A stretch of 64,000 nucleotides of DNA from Kitasatospora setae KM-6054 (GCF_000269985.1 NC_016109.1:3348001-3412000); one strand, 5' to 3'. Shown: positions 9,803-19,056, counted from the first letter of the stretch. Numbers and translations: made by a program. Notes: generated from the sequence alone by a model not told the origin.

Positions 9803-10414
9803 ATGACCGCTCGCCGCCCGCTGGTTCTCGCGTCCGCCTCCCCCGCCCGGCTGGGCCTGCTGCGGCAGGCGGGCCTGGATCCGCTGGTGCGGGTCAGCGG
9901 GGTGGACGAGGACGCGCTGAGCGCCGCAACGCCGGGCGAGTTGGCGCTGGTGCTGGCGGTCGCGAAGGCGGAGAAGGTGGCCGGCGAGCTGGCCGCCGAG
10001 CCGGGTGAGCCGCCGCTGGTGGTGGGCTGCGACTCGGTGCTGGAGCTGGACGGCGCCGCGCTCGGCAAGCCGGCCGACGCGGCCCAGGCGCTGGCCCGCT
10101 GGCGCTCGATGCGCGGCCGCGCGGGCGTGCTGCGCACCGGCCACTGCGTGATCGACACCGCGACCGGGAGGCGGGCGAGCGCGACCGCCTCGACCACCGT
10201 CCGGTTCGGGACGCCGGACGACGCCGAGGTCGCCGCGTACGTCGCCTCCGGCGAACCGCTGCACGTGGCCGGGGCGTTCACCCTGGACGGCCGTTCGGCG
10301 CCGTTCGTGGAGGGGATCGACGGCGACCCCGGCAACGTGATCGGCCTGTCGCTGCCGCTGCTGCGCACGCTGCTCGCCGAGCTGGACGTGCGCATCACCG
10401 ACCTCTGGGCCTAG
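9803..10414 (+). CDS. maf: Maf-like nucleoside triphosphate pyrophosphatase
   Basis: House-cleaning enzyme that hydrolyses nucleotide triphosphates, probably including modified or canonical pyrimidine nucleotides, to monophosphate and pyrophosphate. The 203-aa product has the N-terminal [18 protein letters not shown] motif (the Maf SxSPRR-like signature) and the later [10 protein letters not shown] and [21 protein letters not shown] blocks. A leaderless start is likely: TAGGCT (9790-9795) sits exactly 7 nt before the ATG, and no Shine-Dalgarno sequence is visible. It is convergent with the lipoprotein gene (9 nt between the stops). Confidence 0.92.
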   Translation: MTARRPLVLASASPARLGLLRQAGLDPLVRVSGVDEDALSAATPGELALVLAVAKAEKVAGELAAEPGEPPLVVGCDSVLELDGAALGKPADAAQALARWRSMRGRAGVLRTGHCVIDTATGRRASATASTTVRFGTPDDAEVAAYVASGEPLHVAGAFTLDGRSAPFVEGIDGDPGNVIGLSLPLLRTLLAELDVRITDLWA

Positions 10415-10423
10415 GGAGTCGCG

Positions 10424-11188
10424 TCAGCCGGTCGCCGGGGCGTGCTTGGCCAGGTAGCCGAGCACGTCGGGCAGCGCGCCGTCCTGGAGCAGCGGGGCGC
10501 CGTGGTGGCTGCCCGGGTAGATCTTGAGCTGCTTGTCCTCGGCGACCGAGGCGTCGTACAGGGTCCGGGCGTCGGCGCTGAACGGGGTGTCGAGCTGCTC
10601 GGCGGCGAAGTAGGTCGGGGTCTTCACCACGGTGACGGCCATCTCCGCGTTGAACAGCGGGTACGAGGTGGGCGAGCTGAGCGAGACCACGGCCCGCACC
10701 GGCAGCGGGTTGGCCAGCTTGGCGGCGACCAGCGAGGCGGCCGCGCCCTTGGAGGCGCCGACCAGCGCGACCGCGCCGACGCCCTTGCCCTGGTAGTAGC
10801 GTTCGGCGGCCTTGACGGCCTCGGTGACGTCGCCCGAGCAGGTGACGGCGAGGATCGCGTACCCGGCCTTGGTGAACGCGTCGAAGGCGGGCGCCCACTC
10901 GCAGAGCGAGCCGTCGGCCTGGTGCGAGAAGATCACCCCGACCTTGGCCCCTCCCGCGTCGGAGTCCCGGTAGTAGGCGTCCAGGTAGGTGCCGGCGGCG
11001 GTGCCGCCGTCGAGGGTGAAGGAGCCCTTCTCGGCCTGCTGCCGGGTGACGCAGCCGTAGGTGTTGGCGCTCGGGCTCGCGGCGGCGCGCGCGGCGCCGT
11101 CCTCTCCCCCGCCGCCGCTGCCGCCGGAGCAGGCGGTGAGCAGCAGCGCGGCGGCGGCCAGCGCGACGGGCGGTGCGGAACGCTTCAC
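10424..11188 (-). CDS. Alpha/beta-hydrolase lipoprotein
   Basis: The 254-aa product begins with a lipoprotein signal (lipobox LTAC, Cys20), then a Gly/Ser-rich linker, and then an alpha/beta-hydrolase fold related to dienelactone hydrolase. GASKG near residue 145 is the nucleophile elbow (GxSxG), and the C-terminal SHHG supplies the likely catalytic histidine. It should be anchored on the outer face of the membrane. The substrate cannot be predicted. A HrdB-type promoter lies upstream (11231-11259). Confidence 0.78.
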   Translation of the reverse strand: MKRSAPPVALAAAALLLTACSGGSGGGGEDGAARAAASPSANTYGCVTRQQAEKGSFTLDGGTAAGTYLDAYYRDSDAGGAKVGVIFSHQADGSLCEWAPAFDAFTKAGYAILAVTCSGDVTEAVKAAERYYQGKGVGAVALVGASKGAAASLVAAKLANPLPVRAVVSLSSPTSYPLFNAEMAVTVVKTPTYFAAEQLDTPFSADARTLYDASVAEDKQLKIYPGSHHGAPLLQDGALPDVLGYLAKHAPATG

Positions 11189-11230
11189 GTTTTCCCCCGT
11201 GAATCGTACGAATGGTGCGTGGTGGCTGCG

Positions 11231-11259
11231 ACGCTAGGGAGCGGCCCGAAACCGGTCAA
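11231..11259 (-). promoter_or_regulatory. HrdB-type promoter for the hydrolase lipoprotein
   Basis: On the minus strand TTGACC (11259-11254) and TAGCGT (11236-11231) are 17 bp apart, close to the streptomycete principal sigma factor consensus. A small inverted repeat AATGGT-N4-ACCATT sits directly over and upstream of the -35 box. The gene start is 42 nt downstream of the -10 box. Confidence 0.6.
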
Positions 11260-11435
11260 TGGTCTGAACCATTCCGTTATCGCCGCGCGCGAAGCGGATC
11301 AGTCGATTCCGCTCACGGGGTGCGGAAACGAACAGAACCCGGCCCGCACATCTGTTGCAGATTTCCACTCCTGCACCCGCCGACCCACCGTTAGGCTGAC
11401 GAACCGGACCGGAAAGGGGCGACGAGGAGCCGCAG

Positions 11436-12191
11436 ATGACCGATGGAGTGCTCAACGTCGTCCTCGGGCTCGTCGCTTCGGCGATCAGCGCCGGCCTCGG
11501 CTGGCTGGCCCAGTCGCTGCGCCGGCGCCGCCGGCTGGAGCGGGAGCGCGCCTTCTTCGGCCTGCCGGTCGGCGGCGAGGCGCTGCTGGTGGTCAACCGG
11601 CAGGCGTCGGCGACGGACGCGAGGAGCGTGGCCCGCGACGACGTGTACGCGCTGATGGAACTGGCCGCGCTGGTCCGCGAGTGCGGGGCGCGGGCGACGC
11701 TGACCGGTCACGACGAGGTCCGGCAGGGGCTCGGCGACAAGACCGAGTTCTGCGTGGGCGGCCCGGTCGGCAACAAGCGGACGGCGGCCCACCTGGAGTC
11801 CTGGCTGCCGGGCGTCGCGTTCGTCTCCCCGCCCGAGGAGGCCGGGCACCCGGTGCACACCCTGCTGGTCGGCGCGCGGGAGTTCCGCTTCCTGACCTCC
11901 CGGGAGGAGCCCGGCCAGCGGGCGCACGCGCTGCTGGCCCGGGTGCACCTGCGCGAGGGCAGCCGGCCGGTGTTCCTGATAGCCGGGCAGACCGCGGTCT
12001 CCAACCACGCGGCGGCCCGCTACCTGCTCGCGCACCACCGGGAGCTGGCCCGCCGGCACGGCCGGGACGGCGCGTTCGCGGTGGTGCTGCGGGTGGTGAA
12101 CGCCCGCGCCTACGGGCCGGACGTGGTCGAGTTCGAGGCCGACGTGACGGCTGCGGCCACCACCCGTCCGCAGCCCGTGGCGGCCGGCTGA
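11436..12191 (+). CDS. Conserved membrane-anchored protein of unknown function
   Basis: The 251-aa product has an N-terminal hydrophobic segment (about residues 5-25) followed by an Arg-rich patch, so it is probably anchored with the bulk of the protein inside. The soluble part contains [17 protein letters not shown], then [19 protein letters not shown], and later [18 protein letters not shown]. The glycine-rich GxxxN/GQTAxSN pattern suggests a nucleotide- or sugar-binding fold, but I do not recognise the family. A TAGGCT box (about 11392) and a GAGGAG ribosome-binding site precede the ATG. It lies upstream of accA2 in the same orientation but has its own spacing of over 200 bp. Confidence 0.6.
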   Translation: MTDGVLNVVLGLVASAISAGLGWLAQSLRRRRRLERERAFFGLPVGGEALLVVNRQASATDARSVARDDVYALMELAALVRECGARATLTGHDEVRQGLGDKTEFCVGGPVGNKRTAAHLESWLPGVAFVSPPEEAGHPVHTLLVGAREFRFLTSREEPGQRAHALLARVHLREGSRPVFLIAGQTAVSNHAAARYLLAHHRELARRHGRDGAFAVVLRVVNARAYGPDVVEFEADVTAAATTRPQPVAAG

Positions 12192-12408
12192 ACCGCCCCG
12201 ATGTGGCGAAGGCCACCCGCTCCGGGCCGGCCCCGCCGCCGCCCCGGCCATGACCGCTTCGGGCTCGCTGCCTGCGGTGCGCCGCCAACGGCCGCCACGC
12301 GCAACGGAGTCCGGCAATCGAGCGTGTGAGCACGCTCACCACCAGGGACTACTCGCCGGTAGCGCCCTTCCATCCATAGACTCGACGAGGTTCGAGAAGG
12401 GAGCCACA

Positions 12409-14187
12409 GTGCGCAAGGTGCTCATCGCCAACCGCGGAGAAATCGCCGTCCGCGTCGCCCGGGCCTGCCGGGACGCGGGTATCGCCAGTGTCGCGGTCTA
12501 CGCGGAGCCCGACCGGGACGCGCTGCACGTGCGCGCGGCCGACGAGGCGTACGCCCTGGGCGGCGACACCCCCGCCACCAGCTACCTGGACATCGCCAAG
12601 GTCCTCAAGGCCGCCGCCGACTCCGGCGCCGACGCCGTCCACCCCGGCTACGGCTTCCTCTCCGAGAACGCCGACTTCGCCCAGGCCGTCCTCGACGCGG
12701 GTCTGACCTGGATCGGCCCCCCGCCCCAGGCCATCCGCGACCTCGGCGACAAGGTCACCGCCCGCCACGTCGCCCAGCGCGCCGGCGCCCCCCTGGTCGC
12801 CGGCACCCCCGACCCGGTCTCCGGCGCCGACGAGGTCGTCGCCTTCGCCACCGAGCACGGCCTGCCCGTCGCCATCAAGGCCGCCTTCGGCGGCGGCGGC
12901 CGCGGCCTCAAGGTCGCCCGCACGCTGGAGGAGATCCCCGAGCTCTACGAGTCCGCCGTCCGCGAGGCCGTCGCCGCCTTCGGCCGCGGCGAGTGCTTCG
13001 TCGAGCAGTACCTCGACAAGCCCCGCCACGTCGAGACCCAGTGCCTGGCCGACACCCACGGCAACGTCGTGGTCGTCTCCACCCGCGACTGCTCCCTCCA
13101 GCGCCGCCACCAGAAACTCGTCGAGGAAGCCCCCGCCCCGTTCCTCACCGACGCCCAGAACGCCGAGCTCTACCGCGCCTCCAAGGCCATCCTCCGCGAG
13201 GCCGGCTACGTCGGCGCCGGCACCTGCGAGTTCCTCGTCTCCCAGGACGGCCTGATCTCCTTCCTCGAGGTCAACACCCGCCTCCAGGTCGAACACCCCG
13301 TCTCCGAAGAGGTCACCGGCCTCGACCTGGTCCGCGAGATGTTCCGGATCGCCGACGGCGAGGCCCTCGGCTACGACGACCCGCCCGTGCGCGGTCACTC
13401 CTTCGAGTTCCGCATCAACGGCGAGGACCCCGGCCGCGGCTTCCTGCCCGCCCCCGGCACCGTCACCCTCTTCAACCCCCCCACCGGCCCCGGCGTCCGC
13501 CTGGACGCCGGCGTCGAGACCGGCTCCGTGATCGGCCCCGCCTGGGACTCCCTGCTCGCCAAGCTCGTCGTCACCGGCGCCGACCGCGCCCAGGCCCTCC
13601 AGCGCGCCCGCCGCGCCCTGGCCGAGTTCAAGGTCGAGGGCATGGCCACCGCCATCCCCTTCCACCAGGCCGTCGTCACCGACCCCGCCTTCGCGCCCGA
13701 ACTCACCGGAACCCAGCAGCCGTTCACCGTCCACACCCGCTGGATCGAGACCGAGTTCGACAACACCATCCCGCCGTTCGCGGGCACCGGCACCGACGGC
13801 GAGGAGCCCGAGGGCCGCGAGACCGTCGTGGTCGAGGTCGGCGGCAAGCGCATCGAGGTCTCCCTCCCCTCCTCCCTCGGCCTGCCCACCGCCCCCGCGG
13901 CCGGCGCGGCCGGCGGGGCCAAGGCCAAGCGCCGCGTCGGCGCGAAGAAGGCCGGCGCCGCCGCCTCCGGCGACACCCTCGCCTCCCCCATGCAGGGCAC
14001 CATCGTCAAGGTCGCCGTCGAGGAGGGCCAGAGCGTCGCCGAGGGCGACCTCATCGTCGTCCTCGAAGCCATGAAGATGGAGCAGCCGCTGAACGCCCAC
14101 AAGGCCGGCACCATCACCAACCTCGCCGCCGAGGTCGGCGCCGCCGTCTCCAGCGGCGCCCCCCTCTGCGACATCAAGGACGCCTGA
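12409..14187 (+). CDS. accA2: Acyl-CoA carboxylase alpha subunit (biotin carboxylase plus biotin carrier domain)
   Basis: Carboxylates biotin with bicarbonate and ATP, then presents it to the beta subunit. The 592-aa product starts [20 protein letters not shown] (the biotin carboxylase N-domain), has the ATP-grasp loop [14 protein letters not shown], the catalytic block [18 protein letters not shown], and a C-terminal biotinyl domain with EAMKMEQPL, where Lys556 is the biotin site. A charged, Ala-rich linker joins the two halves. GTG 12409 was chosen from homologue agreement and the GGGAG upstream. It pairs functionally with pccB-pccE at 7.1-8.9 kb and is modified by the birA product; in streptomycetes one alpha subunit serves several carboxylases. 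Confidence 0.96.
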   Translation: MRKVLIANRGEIAVRVARACRDAGIASVAVYAEPDRDALHVRAADEAYALGGDTPATSYLDIAKVLKAAADSGADAVHPGYGFLSENADFAQAVLDAGLTWIGPPPQAIRDLGDKVTARHVAQRAGAPLVAGTPDPVSGADEVVAFATEHGLPVAIKAAFGGGGRGLKVARTLEEIPELYESAVREAVAAFGRGECFVEQYLDKPRHVETQCLADTHGNVVVVSTRDCSLQRRHQKLVEEAPAPFLTDAQNAELYRASKAILREAGYVGAGTCEFLVSQDGLISFLEVNTRLQVEHPVSEEVTGLDLVREMFRIADGEALGYDDPPVRGHSFEFRINGEDPGRGFLPAPGTVTLFNPPTGPGVRLDAGVETGSVIGPAWDSLLAKLVVTGADRAQALQRARRALAEFKVEGMATAIPFHQAVVTDPAFAPELTGTQQPFTVHTRWIETEFDNTIPPFAGTGTDGEEPEGRETVVVEVGGKRIEVSLPSSLGLPTAPAAGAAGGAKAKRRVGAKKAGAAASGDTLASPMQGTIVKVAVEEGQSVAEGDLIVVLEAMKMEQPLNAHKAGTITNLAAEVGAAVSSGAPLCDIKDA

Positions 14188-14203
14188 GCCTCCTCGGCAC
14201 CGT

Positions 14204-14241
14204 GAAGGGCGGCGGGAGTCCGCGGACTCCCGCCGCCCTTC
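14204..14241. terminator. Bidirectional terminator after accA2
   Basis: A perfect 38-bp palindrome (two 19-bp arms beginning GAAGGGCGGCGGGAGTCCG) lies between accA2 and the convergent condensation-domain gene, whose stop is only 4 bp beyond. In RNA it would fold with a small central loop. Confidence 0.85.
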
Positions 14242-14244
14242 GGG

Positions 14245-15597
14245 CTATTCGGCCACGCCGAGGACCAACTCCTCGACGCCGCACAGGAACTCGGCCATCT
14301 GCTCTCGGCCGAGCAGCGCGCTGTCCACCACCATCCGCAGCTCGACCGCGCCGGGCACCACCACCACGTCCACCGCGACGGACACCCCCGGGCGCACCGG
14401 GAACTCGTCCGGGAAGCTCAACTCCCGCTCCCCGGCGGCCCCCGGGGCCGGGGCGTCGGACATCAGCGCGGCCAGCGGGTCCCGGGTGTCGTTCCAGAAC
14501 ACCGAGTGGTCGGCCAACTCGACGCCGGACGCCCGCAGTTCCTCCAGGTCGGCGTCCAACCGCGGCTTGTCGTAACCGGAGTGGCGGTACGCGCTGAGCG
14601 CCGGGCCGTGCGCGCGGCGGACCGTCTCGGCGAAGTCCGGGGAGATCTCCGGGAGGTGGAACAGGCCCTCCTGGGCGAGCGTGGTGACGGCCTCGGCGGC
14701 CAGCTCGGTGAACCGGTTGCCGACCACCACCTGGCACAGGAAGCCGCGCTGCCCGCCGAGCCGGGCCAACTCGGTGGCGGCCGCGGCCAGCAGCACGGTG
14801 GCGTCGCTGGTGCGCAGCCGGGCGGCGACCGCCGGGAGCGCGGCGGCCAGCGCCGGGGAGCGCAGCACCGCGTACGGGAAGGTCCGCTCCGGGTCGGGTT
14901 CGCCGTCCGGGCGGGGCAGCAGGACGCGCGGGCCCGCGGTCAGCTTCTCCCGCCAGTGCCGGCGGGCGGCGGCGTCCCGGCGGCGGCCGCGCGGCCCGGA
15001 CTGCCCGGCGGCCTCCTCCAGCGGCTGGGCGAACTCCCGTTCGGCGCGCAGCTCCCGGGCGGTGCGACCGGCCGCCAGCAGCATCAGGTCGCGGACCATC
15101 CGGCGCATCCCCCAGCCGTCGGCGGCGGTGTGCGAGAGCACCACGACCGTCCACCGGACCAGGCCGTCGACCAGCACCAGCCCGAGCCGGACCGGCCACT
15201 CGCCGGCCAGGTCGAAGGGCTGCCGGGCGTACGCGCCGAGCAGTTCCTCGGCGGCCGCGGCGGCCGCCTCGGGGGTGTCCCGGTGCAGCAGCGCCACCGG
15301 CAGGACGCCCTCCGGGTCGGCGACCTGCGTCAGGTCGCCGTCCCGCTCGACCAGCCGGGTGCGCAACGCGTCGTGCAGGTGCAGCAGTTCGGCGTAGGCG
15401 CGGAGCACCGCCTCCGGCGTCATGCCGGGGTCGACGGGCGCGGCCAGCTTCAGGTTGTAGCGGGGCGCCTCGGGGCCGAGCCGGACCAGGGCGGAGTGGA
15501 TGGCGCGCTGTCCCCAGGTCGCGGGGCCTTGGCCGCCACGGGCCTCACGCACCGTCAATTCGGTTGTGCGGTCGAGTGTTTCGCTCGCTGCGTCCAT
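14245..15597 (-). CDS. Free-standing condensation-domain protein
   Basis: The 450-aa product is a complete condensation (C) domain of the nonribosomal peptide synthetase superfamily with no adenylation or carrier domain attached. The catalytic motif, canonically HHxxxDG, reads SHTAADG: the first His is replaced by Ser, but the second, catalytically important His and the Asp-Gly remain. The second half contains the VGNRFTELA floor-loop type segment. No synthetase, carrier protein or biosynthetic neighbours are present, so the acceptor and donor are unknown. Possible roles are acyl or aminoacyl transfer onto a small molecule made elsewhere. The start ATG 15597 lies 118 bp from the convergent-free upstream region before the DeoR gene. 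Confidence 0.75.
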   Translation of the reverse strand: MDAASETLDRTTELTVREARGGQGPATWGQRAIHSALVRLGPEAPRYNLKLAAPVDPGMTPEAVLRAYAELLHLHDALRTRLVERDGDLTQVADPEGVLPVALLHRDTPEAAAAAAEELLGAYARQPFDLAGEWPVRLGLVLVDGLVRWTVVVLSHTAADGWGMRRMVRDLMLLAAGRTARELRAEREFAQPLEEAAGQSGPRGRRRDAAARRHWREKLTAGPRVLLPRPDGEPDPERTFPYAVLRSPALAAALPAVAARLRTSDATVLLAAAATELARLGGQRGFLCQVVVGNRFTELAAEAVTTLAQEGLFHLPEISPDFAETVRRAHGPALSAYRHSGYDKPRLDADLEELRASGVELADHSVFWNDTRDPLAALMSDAPAPGAAGERELSFPDEFPVRPGVSVAVDVVVVPGAVELRMVVDSALLGREQMAEFLCGVEELVLGVAE

Positions 15598-15714
15598 GGG
15601 GCCAGACGCTACAAGCGGGGCGGGCGGGGCGGCCAGGGGTCGGCGGTGGGCGGGCCGGAACCGGTCAGCCGGCGGCCCTTCACCCCGTGCCCCCGCGCTC
15701 CGTGCCCCCGCGCG

Positions 15715-16650
15715 TCAGCGGATGCGTTCGGCGAGCCGGGCCGGCGGCGGCAGGGCGCCGTGCGGGGCGGGGCGGCGCTGGCCGGGCAGCGGGCCGCCGG
15801 CGGCCAGGCCGGACGGCGGCGGGGCGGCCCGGCGGGCGGGCTGCTGGTGTCCGGCGTCGGGGGCCAGGCCGAGCGAGGCCACCGAGATCTGCACCCCGCA
15901 GTCGGCGAGCGCGTGCTGTTCCCGGGAGGTCAGGTCGTCGAGCAGGGTGCGCTCGTCGGTGACCAGCCGGGTGATCGCCTCGGTGGCGACGGTCTGGAAC
16001 ATGCTGTCCGCGCCGAGCTTGGTGTGGTCGGCCAGCACGATCACCTCGTTGGCGGCCTGCACCAGCGCCCGGTCCACCGAGGCGGAGAGCATGTTGGCGG
16101 TGGACAGGCCGCGGTCGGCGGTCAGGCCGCTGCCGGAGATGAAGGCCTTGGTCACCCGCAGCCCGGCCAGCGACTGCTCGGCGCCGCTGCCCACCAGGGC
16201 GTAGTTGGAGCCGCGCAGGGTGCCGCCGGTCATCACCACCTCGACCCGGTTGGCGTGCGCCAGCGCCTGGGCGACCAGCAGCGAGTTGGTGACCACCGTC
16301 AGCCCCGGCACCCGGGCGAGCCGGCGGGCCAGCTCCTGGGTGGTGGTGCCGGCGCCGACCACGATGGCGTCGCCCTCCTCGACCAGGTCCGCGGCGAGAT
16401 CGGCGATGGCGCTCTTCTCGGCGGTGGCGAGGTGGGTCTTCTGCGGGTAGCCGGGGTCCCGGCTGAACCCGCCGGGCAGCACCGCGCCGCCGTGGCGGCG
16501 GTCGAGCAGCCCTTCGGACTCCAGCGCCCGGACGTCCCGGCGGACGGTGACTTCGGAGGTCTGGACGACGCGGGCCAACTCGCGGAGCGAAACCGCTCCG
16601 TTGGCGCGCACCATCTCAAGGATCAACTGGCGACGTTCTGCTGCAAACAC
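15715..16650 (-). CDS. DeoR-family transcriptional regulator
   Basis: The 311-aa product has the DeoR N-terminal helix-turn-helix (ERRQLILEMVRANGAVSLRE, then TSEVTVRRDVRALESEGLL and the RRHGGAVL wing) and the C-terminal sugar-phosphate sensor domain related to ribose-5-phosphate isomerase (VGAGTTTQELARRL, MTGGTLRGSNYALVG). The last 60 or so residues are a Pro/Ala/Arg-rich tail that the family does not need. Its genes-of-neighbourhood are nucleoside genes (pnp at 19.8 kb, deoC at 46 kb, add and deoA further on), so a phosphorylated deoxyribose or ribose effector is plausible. It is the best local candidate to bind the CTACGCGCGTAG sites; this link is inference. Confidence 0.88.
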   Translation of the reverse strand: MFAAERRQLILEMVRANGAVSLRELARVVQTSEVTVRRDVRALESEGLLDRRHGGAVLPGGFSRDPGYPQKTHLATAEKSAIADLAADLVEEGDAIVVGAGTTTQELARRLARVPGLTVVTNSLLVAQALAHANRVEVVMTGGTLRGSNYALVGSGAEQSLAGLRVTKAFISGSGLTADRGLSTANMLSASVDRALVQAANEVIVLADHTKLGADSMFQTVATEAITRLVTDERTLLDDLTSREQHALADCGVQISVASLGLAPDAGHQQPARRAAPPPSGLAAGGPLPGQRRPAPHGALPPPARLAERIR

Positions 16651-16803
16651 AGGACCGACGGTAACCCGAGTGACCGTCTGCTTTCAGGCGTTTGCACCTG
16701 GTAACGGGATTTGCTCACCTCGGAACGGCGCACGACCGTACAATGCGCGCTCCCTCGGCCGGGTGAGCCGGTCAGTGCGCGCCCGGCTCGTTCCGGTACG
16801 TCC

Positions 16804-16822
16804 CGCACGCCCCGGGCGTGCG
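16804..16822 (-). terminator. Terminator downstream of lpd
   Basis: CGCACGCCC-C-GGGCGTGCG forms a 9-bp stem about 20 nt after the lpd stop on the minus strand, followed by a second GC-rich inverted repeat (16823-16842). It separates lpd from the DeoR gene. Confidence 0.55.
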
Positions 16823-16843
16823 CCGCCCGGGGCCCCGGGGGCG

Positions 16844-18352
16844 TTACGACTCGGCGCCCTCGCGCTTGCGGATGTGCAGCTGGCGGGCGGCCTCGGCGGT
16901 GGAGCCGGAGAGCGACGGGTAGACCGTGAAGGCGCCGGCGACCTGCTCGACCGTCAGGTTGTTGTCGACGGCCAGCGAGATGGAGTGGATCAGCTCGGAG
17001 GCGCGCGGGGCGACCACCACGCCGCCGACCACGATGCCGGTGCCGGGGCGGGCGAACAGCTTCACGAAGCCGTCCCGGATGCCCTGCATCTTGGCCCGCG
17101 GGTTGCCGCGCAGCGGGAGCTTGACCTCGACGGCGTCCATCTTCCCGCAGGACACGTCGGCGTGGGTGTAGCCGACGGTGGCGATCTCCGGGTCGGTGAA
17201 CACGTTGGACGCCACGGTCTTCAGGTTCAGCGGCTGCACCGCGTCGCCGAGCGCGTGGTACATCGCGATCCGGCCCTGCATGGCGGCCACCGAGGCCAGC
17301 ATGAAGACGCCGGTGCAGTCGCCGGCCGCGTACACGCCGGGGGCGGAGGTGCGGGAGACCCGGTCCACCTGGATCTGGCCCCAGTCGTTCACCGCGACAC
17401 CGGCCTCCTCCAGGCCGAGGTCGGCGGTGTTCGGGATCGAGCCGACCGCCATCAGACAGTGCGTGCCGGTGATCACCTTGCCGTCCGCCAGCGTCACCTC
17501 GACCCGGTCGCCGATCCATCCCTCCTTGCCCGCCTCCGGCGAGGAGGGTCCCTGTGCGCCTTCTGCCCGTTCCGAAAACCTCTTCACCGAGACCGCCCGC
17601 GAGCGGCTCATCACGTTCATGCCGCGGCGGCGGAACACGTCCTCCAGCACCTCGGCGGCGTCCGGGTCCTCGCCCGGGAGCACCCGGTCGCGCGAGGAGA
17701 CCAGCGTGACGTTCGAGCCGAGCGCCTGGTAGGCGCCGGCGAACTCGGCGCCGGTGACGCCGGAGCCGACCACGATCAGCTCGCGCGGCAGCTCCTCCAG
17801 GTCGTACACCTGGGTCCAGGCCAGGATCCGCTCGCCGTCCGGCTGGGCGTCCGGCAGTTCGCGCGGGCGGACGCCGGTGGCGATCAGCACCGCGTCGGCG
17901 CGCACCGACTCGGTGGCGCCGTCGGCCAGTTCGACCAGCACCTCGCGGGAGCCGTCGATCGCCTGGCCGCCGCTGCCCAGCCGGCCGCGGCCGCGCAGCA
18001 CGGTGACGCCGGCCCGGGTGACGGCCTGGGTGATGTCGTGCGACTGGGCGATCGCCAGCCGCTTCACGCGCCGGTTGACCTTGCCGAGGTCGACGCCGAC
18101 CACCCGGGCCGGGTCGGCCGGGTCCGGCGTGCCGTCCGCGACCAGGATGCCGAGTTCCTCGTAGGAGCTGTCGAAGCTGGTCATCACCTCGGCGGTGGCG
18201 ATCAGCGTCTTGGACGGCACGCAGTCCGTCAGCACCGCCGATCCGCCCAGACCGTCGCGGTCGACGACGGTCACCTCCGCGCCGAGCTGGGCTGCCACGA
18301 GGGCCGCCTCGTATCCGCCTGGTCCGCCACCGATGATCACGATCCGAGTCAC
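16844..18352 (-). CDS. lpdA: LpdA-type NAD(P)H quinone reductase (dihydrolipoamide dehydrogenase family)
   Basis: FAD flavoprotein of the pyridine nucleotide-disulfide oxidoreductase family. The 502-aa product opens with the FAD-binding RIVIIGGGPGGYEAALVAA, has the NAD-binding VVGSGVTGAEFAGAYQALG, the second FAD motif VYAAGDCTG, and the C-terminal dimerisation domain. The redox motif reads GGSAVLTDCVPSK: only one of the two active-site cysteines of true lipoamide dehydrogenases is present. This matches the mycobacterial LpdA (quinone reductase) subtype, so disulfide chemistry is not expected. GTG 18352 (MTRIVIIGG) was chosen from homologue agreement; ATG 18361 would add three residues. A 22-residue in-frame insertion with unusual codons interrupts the NAD-domain region (17513-17578). 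Confidence 0.88.
   Translation of the reverse strand: MTRIVIIGGGPGGYEAALVAAQLGAEVTVVDRDGLGGSAVLTDCVPSKTLIATAEVMTSFDSSYEELGILVADGTPDPADPARVVGVDLGKVNRRVKRLAIAQSHDITQAVTRAGVTVLRGRGRLGSGGQAIDGSREVLVELADGATESVRADAVLIATGVRPRELPDAQPDGERILAWTQVYDLEELPRELIVVGSGVTGAEFAGAYQALGSNVTLVSSRDRVLPGEDPDAAEVLEDVFRRRGMNVMSRSRAVSVKRFSERAEGAQGPSSPEAGKEGWIGDRVEVTLADGKVITGTHCLMAVGSIPNTADLGLEEAGVAVNDWGQIQVDRVSRTSAPGVYAAGDCTGVFMLASVAAMQGRIAMYHALGDAVQPLNLKTVASNVFTDPEIATVGYTHADVSCGKMDAVEVKLPLRGNPRAKMQGIRDGFVKLFARPGTGIVVGGVVVAPRASELIHSISLAVDNNLTVEQVAGAFTVYPSLSGSTAEAARQLHIRKREGAES
17513..17578 (-). repeat. 66-bp palindromic in-frame insertion inside lpd
   Basis: The segment encodes FSERAEGAQGPSSPEAGKEG plus WI and lies between SVKR and GDRVEVTL, which to my memory are joined directly in other streptomycete homologues. 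Its codons (TTT, TCG, GAA, GCA, GGA) are rare in the surrounding genes. The DNA contains an inverted repeat: CCCTCCTTGCC (17518-17528) pairs with GGCGAGGAGGG (17539-17549 approximately) with one G-T wobble. A 22-codon, hairpin-forming, protein-tolerated insertion resembles the coding palindromic elements known in Rickettsia. No other copy was found by eye in this window. Confidence 0.5.
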
Positions 18353-18486
18353 GTGCCCCATTGTCCCGCACCCCGGAACCGATTCCACGCCGGGGCCGTT
18401 GTTGTTCCCCTCTCACTTCGTCCGGCCGCCGACCGGCCCGCGCCGCACGCCCCGCACGCCCCGCCCCGCGCCGTCCCGCCGCGCCG

Positions 18487-19056
18487 TCAGCCGGTCTGCC
18501 GGATCGAGGCGCCGACCAGCACTCCGCCGGAGACCGTGTAGGTGCCCTCGTACGTCCTGGTGCTGCCGTCGGTCTGCTCCGCGTAGATCACCGCCCGGAC
18601 CTGGCCGGAGCCGAACTCGCTGCTGGTGCCGAGGTAGATCCGGGCCGTGGTGGCGTAGCCCCGCACCCAGCCGGCGTAGTCGCTGCCGCCGATGTTCCGG
18701 CCGCCCAGCGCCCAGGCCGCCGCGTAGTCGTGGTCGGTGATGTCCTGGTAGTACTGCGTGACCACGGCGGTGGCGTTGGTGAGGGTCGGGTTGCCGCCCT
18801 TCGCGGTGGTGACCGTGACGGTCGGGTTCGGCGTCGCGGTGACCGTCTGCGGCGTGACGGTGACGGTCGGGGTGGGCGTCGGCGTGACCGTGACGGTCGG
18901 CGTCGGGGTCGGCGTCGCGGTGACGGTGACCGCGGCCGGCGGGCTGGCGCCGGAGCCGGCGCCTCCGCCGGAGCCGCAGCCCGCCAGGGCCGCCGTGGTC
19001 GCCAGCAGCACCGCCGCCGCGGCCGGGACACCCACCGCCACCGGTAGCCGTCGCAT
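18487..19056 (-). CDS. Lipoprotein with Thr/Pro-repeat linker
   Basis: The 189-aa product has a lipoprotein signal (LAGC, Cys27), then a long low-complexity linker made of repeated PTPTPTVTVT units (about residues 45-90), and then a small C-terminal domain of about 100 aa. That domain contains YYQDITDHDYAAAWALGG, a pattern seen in NTF2-like or ligand-binding envelope domains, so a cone-shaped NTF2-like fold is possible. The Thr/Pro linker probably spans the cell wall and could be glycosylated. GGGAG upstream of ATG 19056 fits ribosome binding. The function is unknown. Confidence 0.65.
   Translation of the reverse strand: MRRLPVAVGVPAAAAVLLATTAALAGCGSGGGAGSGASPPAAVTVTATPTPTPTVTVTPTPTPTVTVTPQTVTATPNPTVTVTTAKGGNPTLTNATAVVTQYYQDITDHDYAAAWALGGRNIGGSDYAGWVRGYATTARIYLGTSSEFGSGQVRAVIYAEQTDGSTRTYEGTYTVSGGVLVGASIRQTG

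Noticed and set aside
16844..18352. Missing second redox cysteine in lpd considered as a loss-of-function mutation.
   Set aside because: The GGSAVLTDCVPSK form is normal for the LpdA quinone-reductase subtype of actinobacteria.
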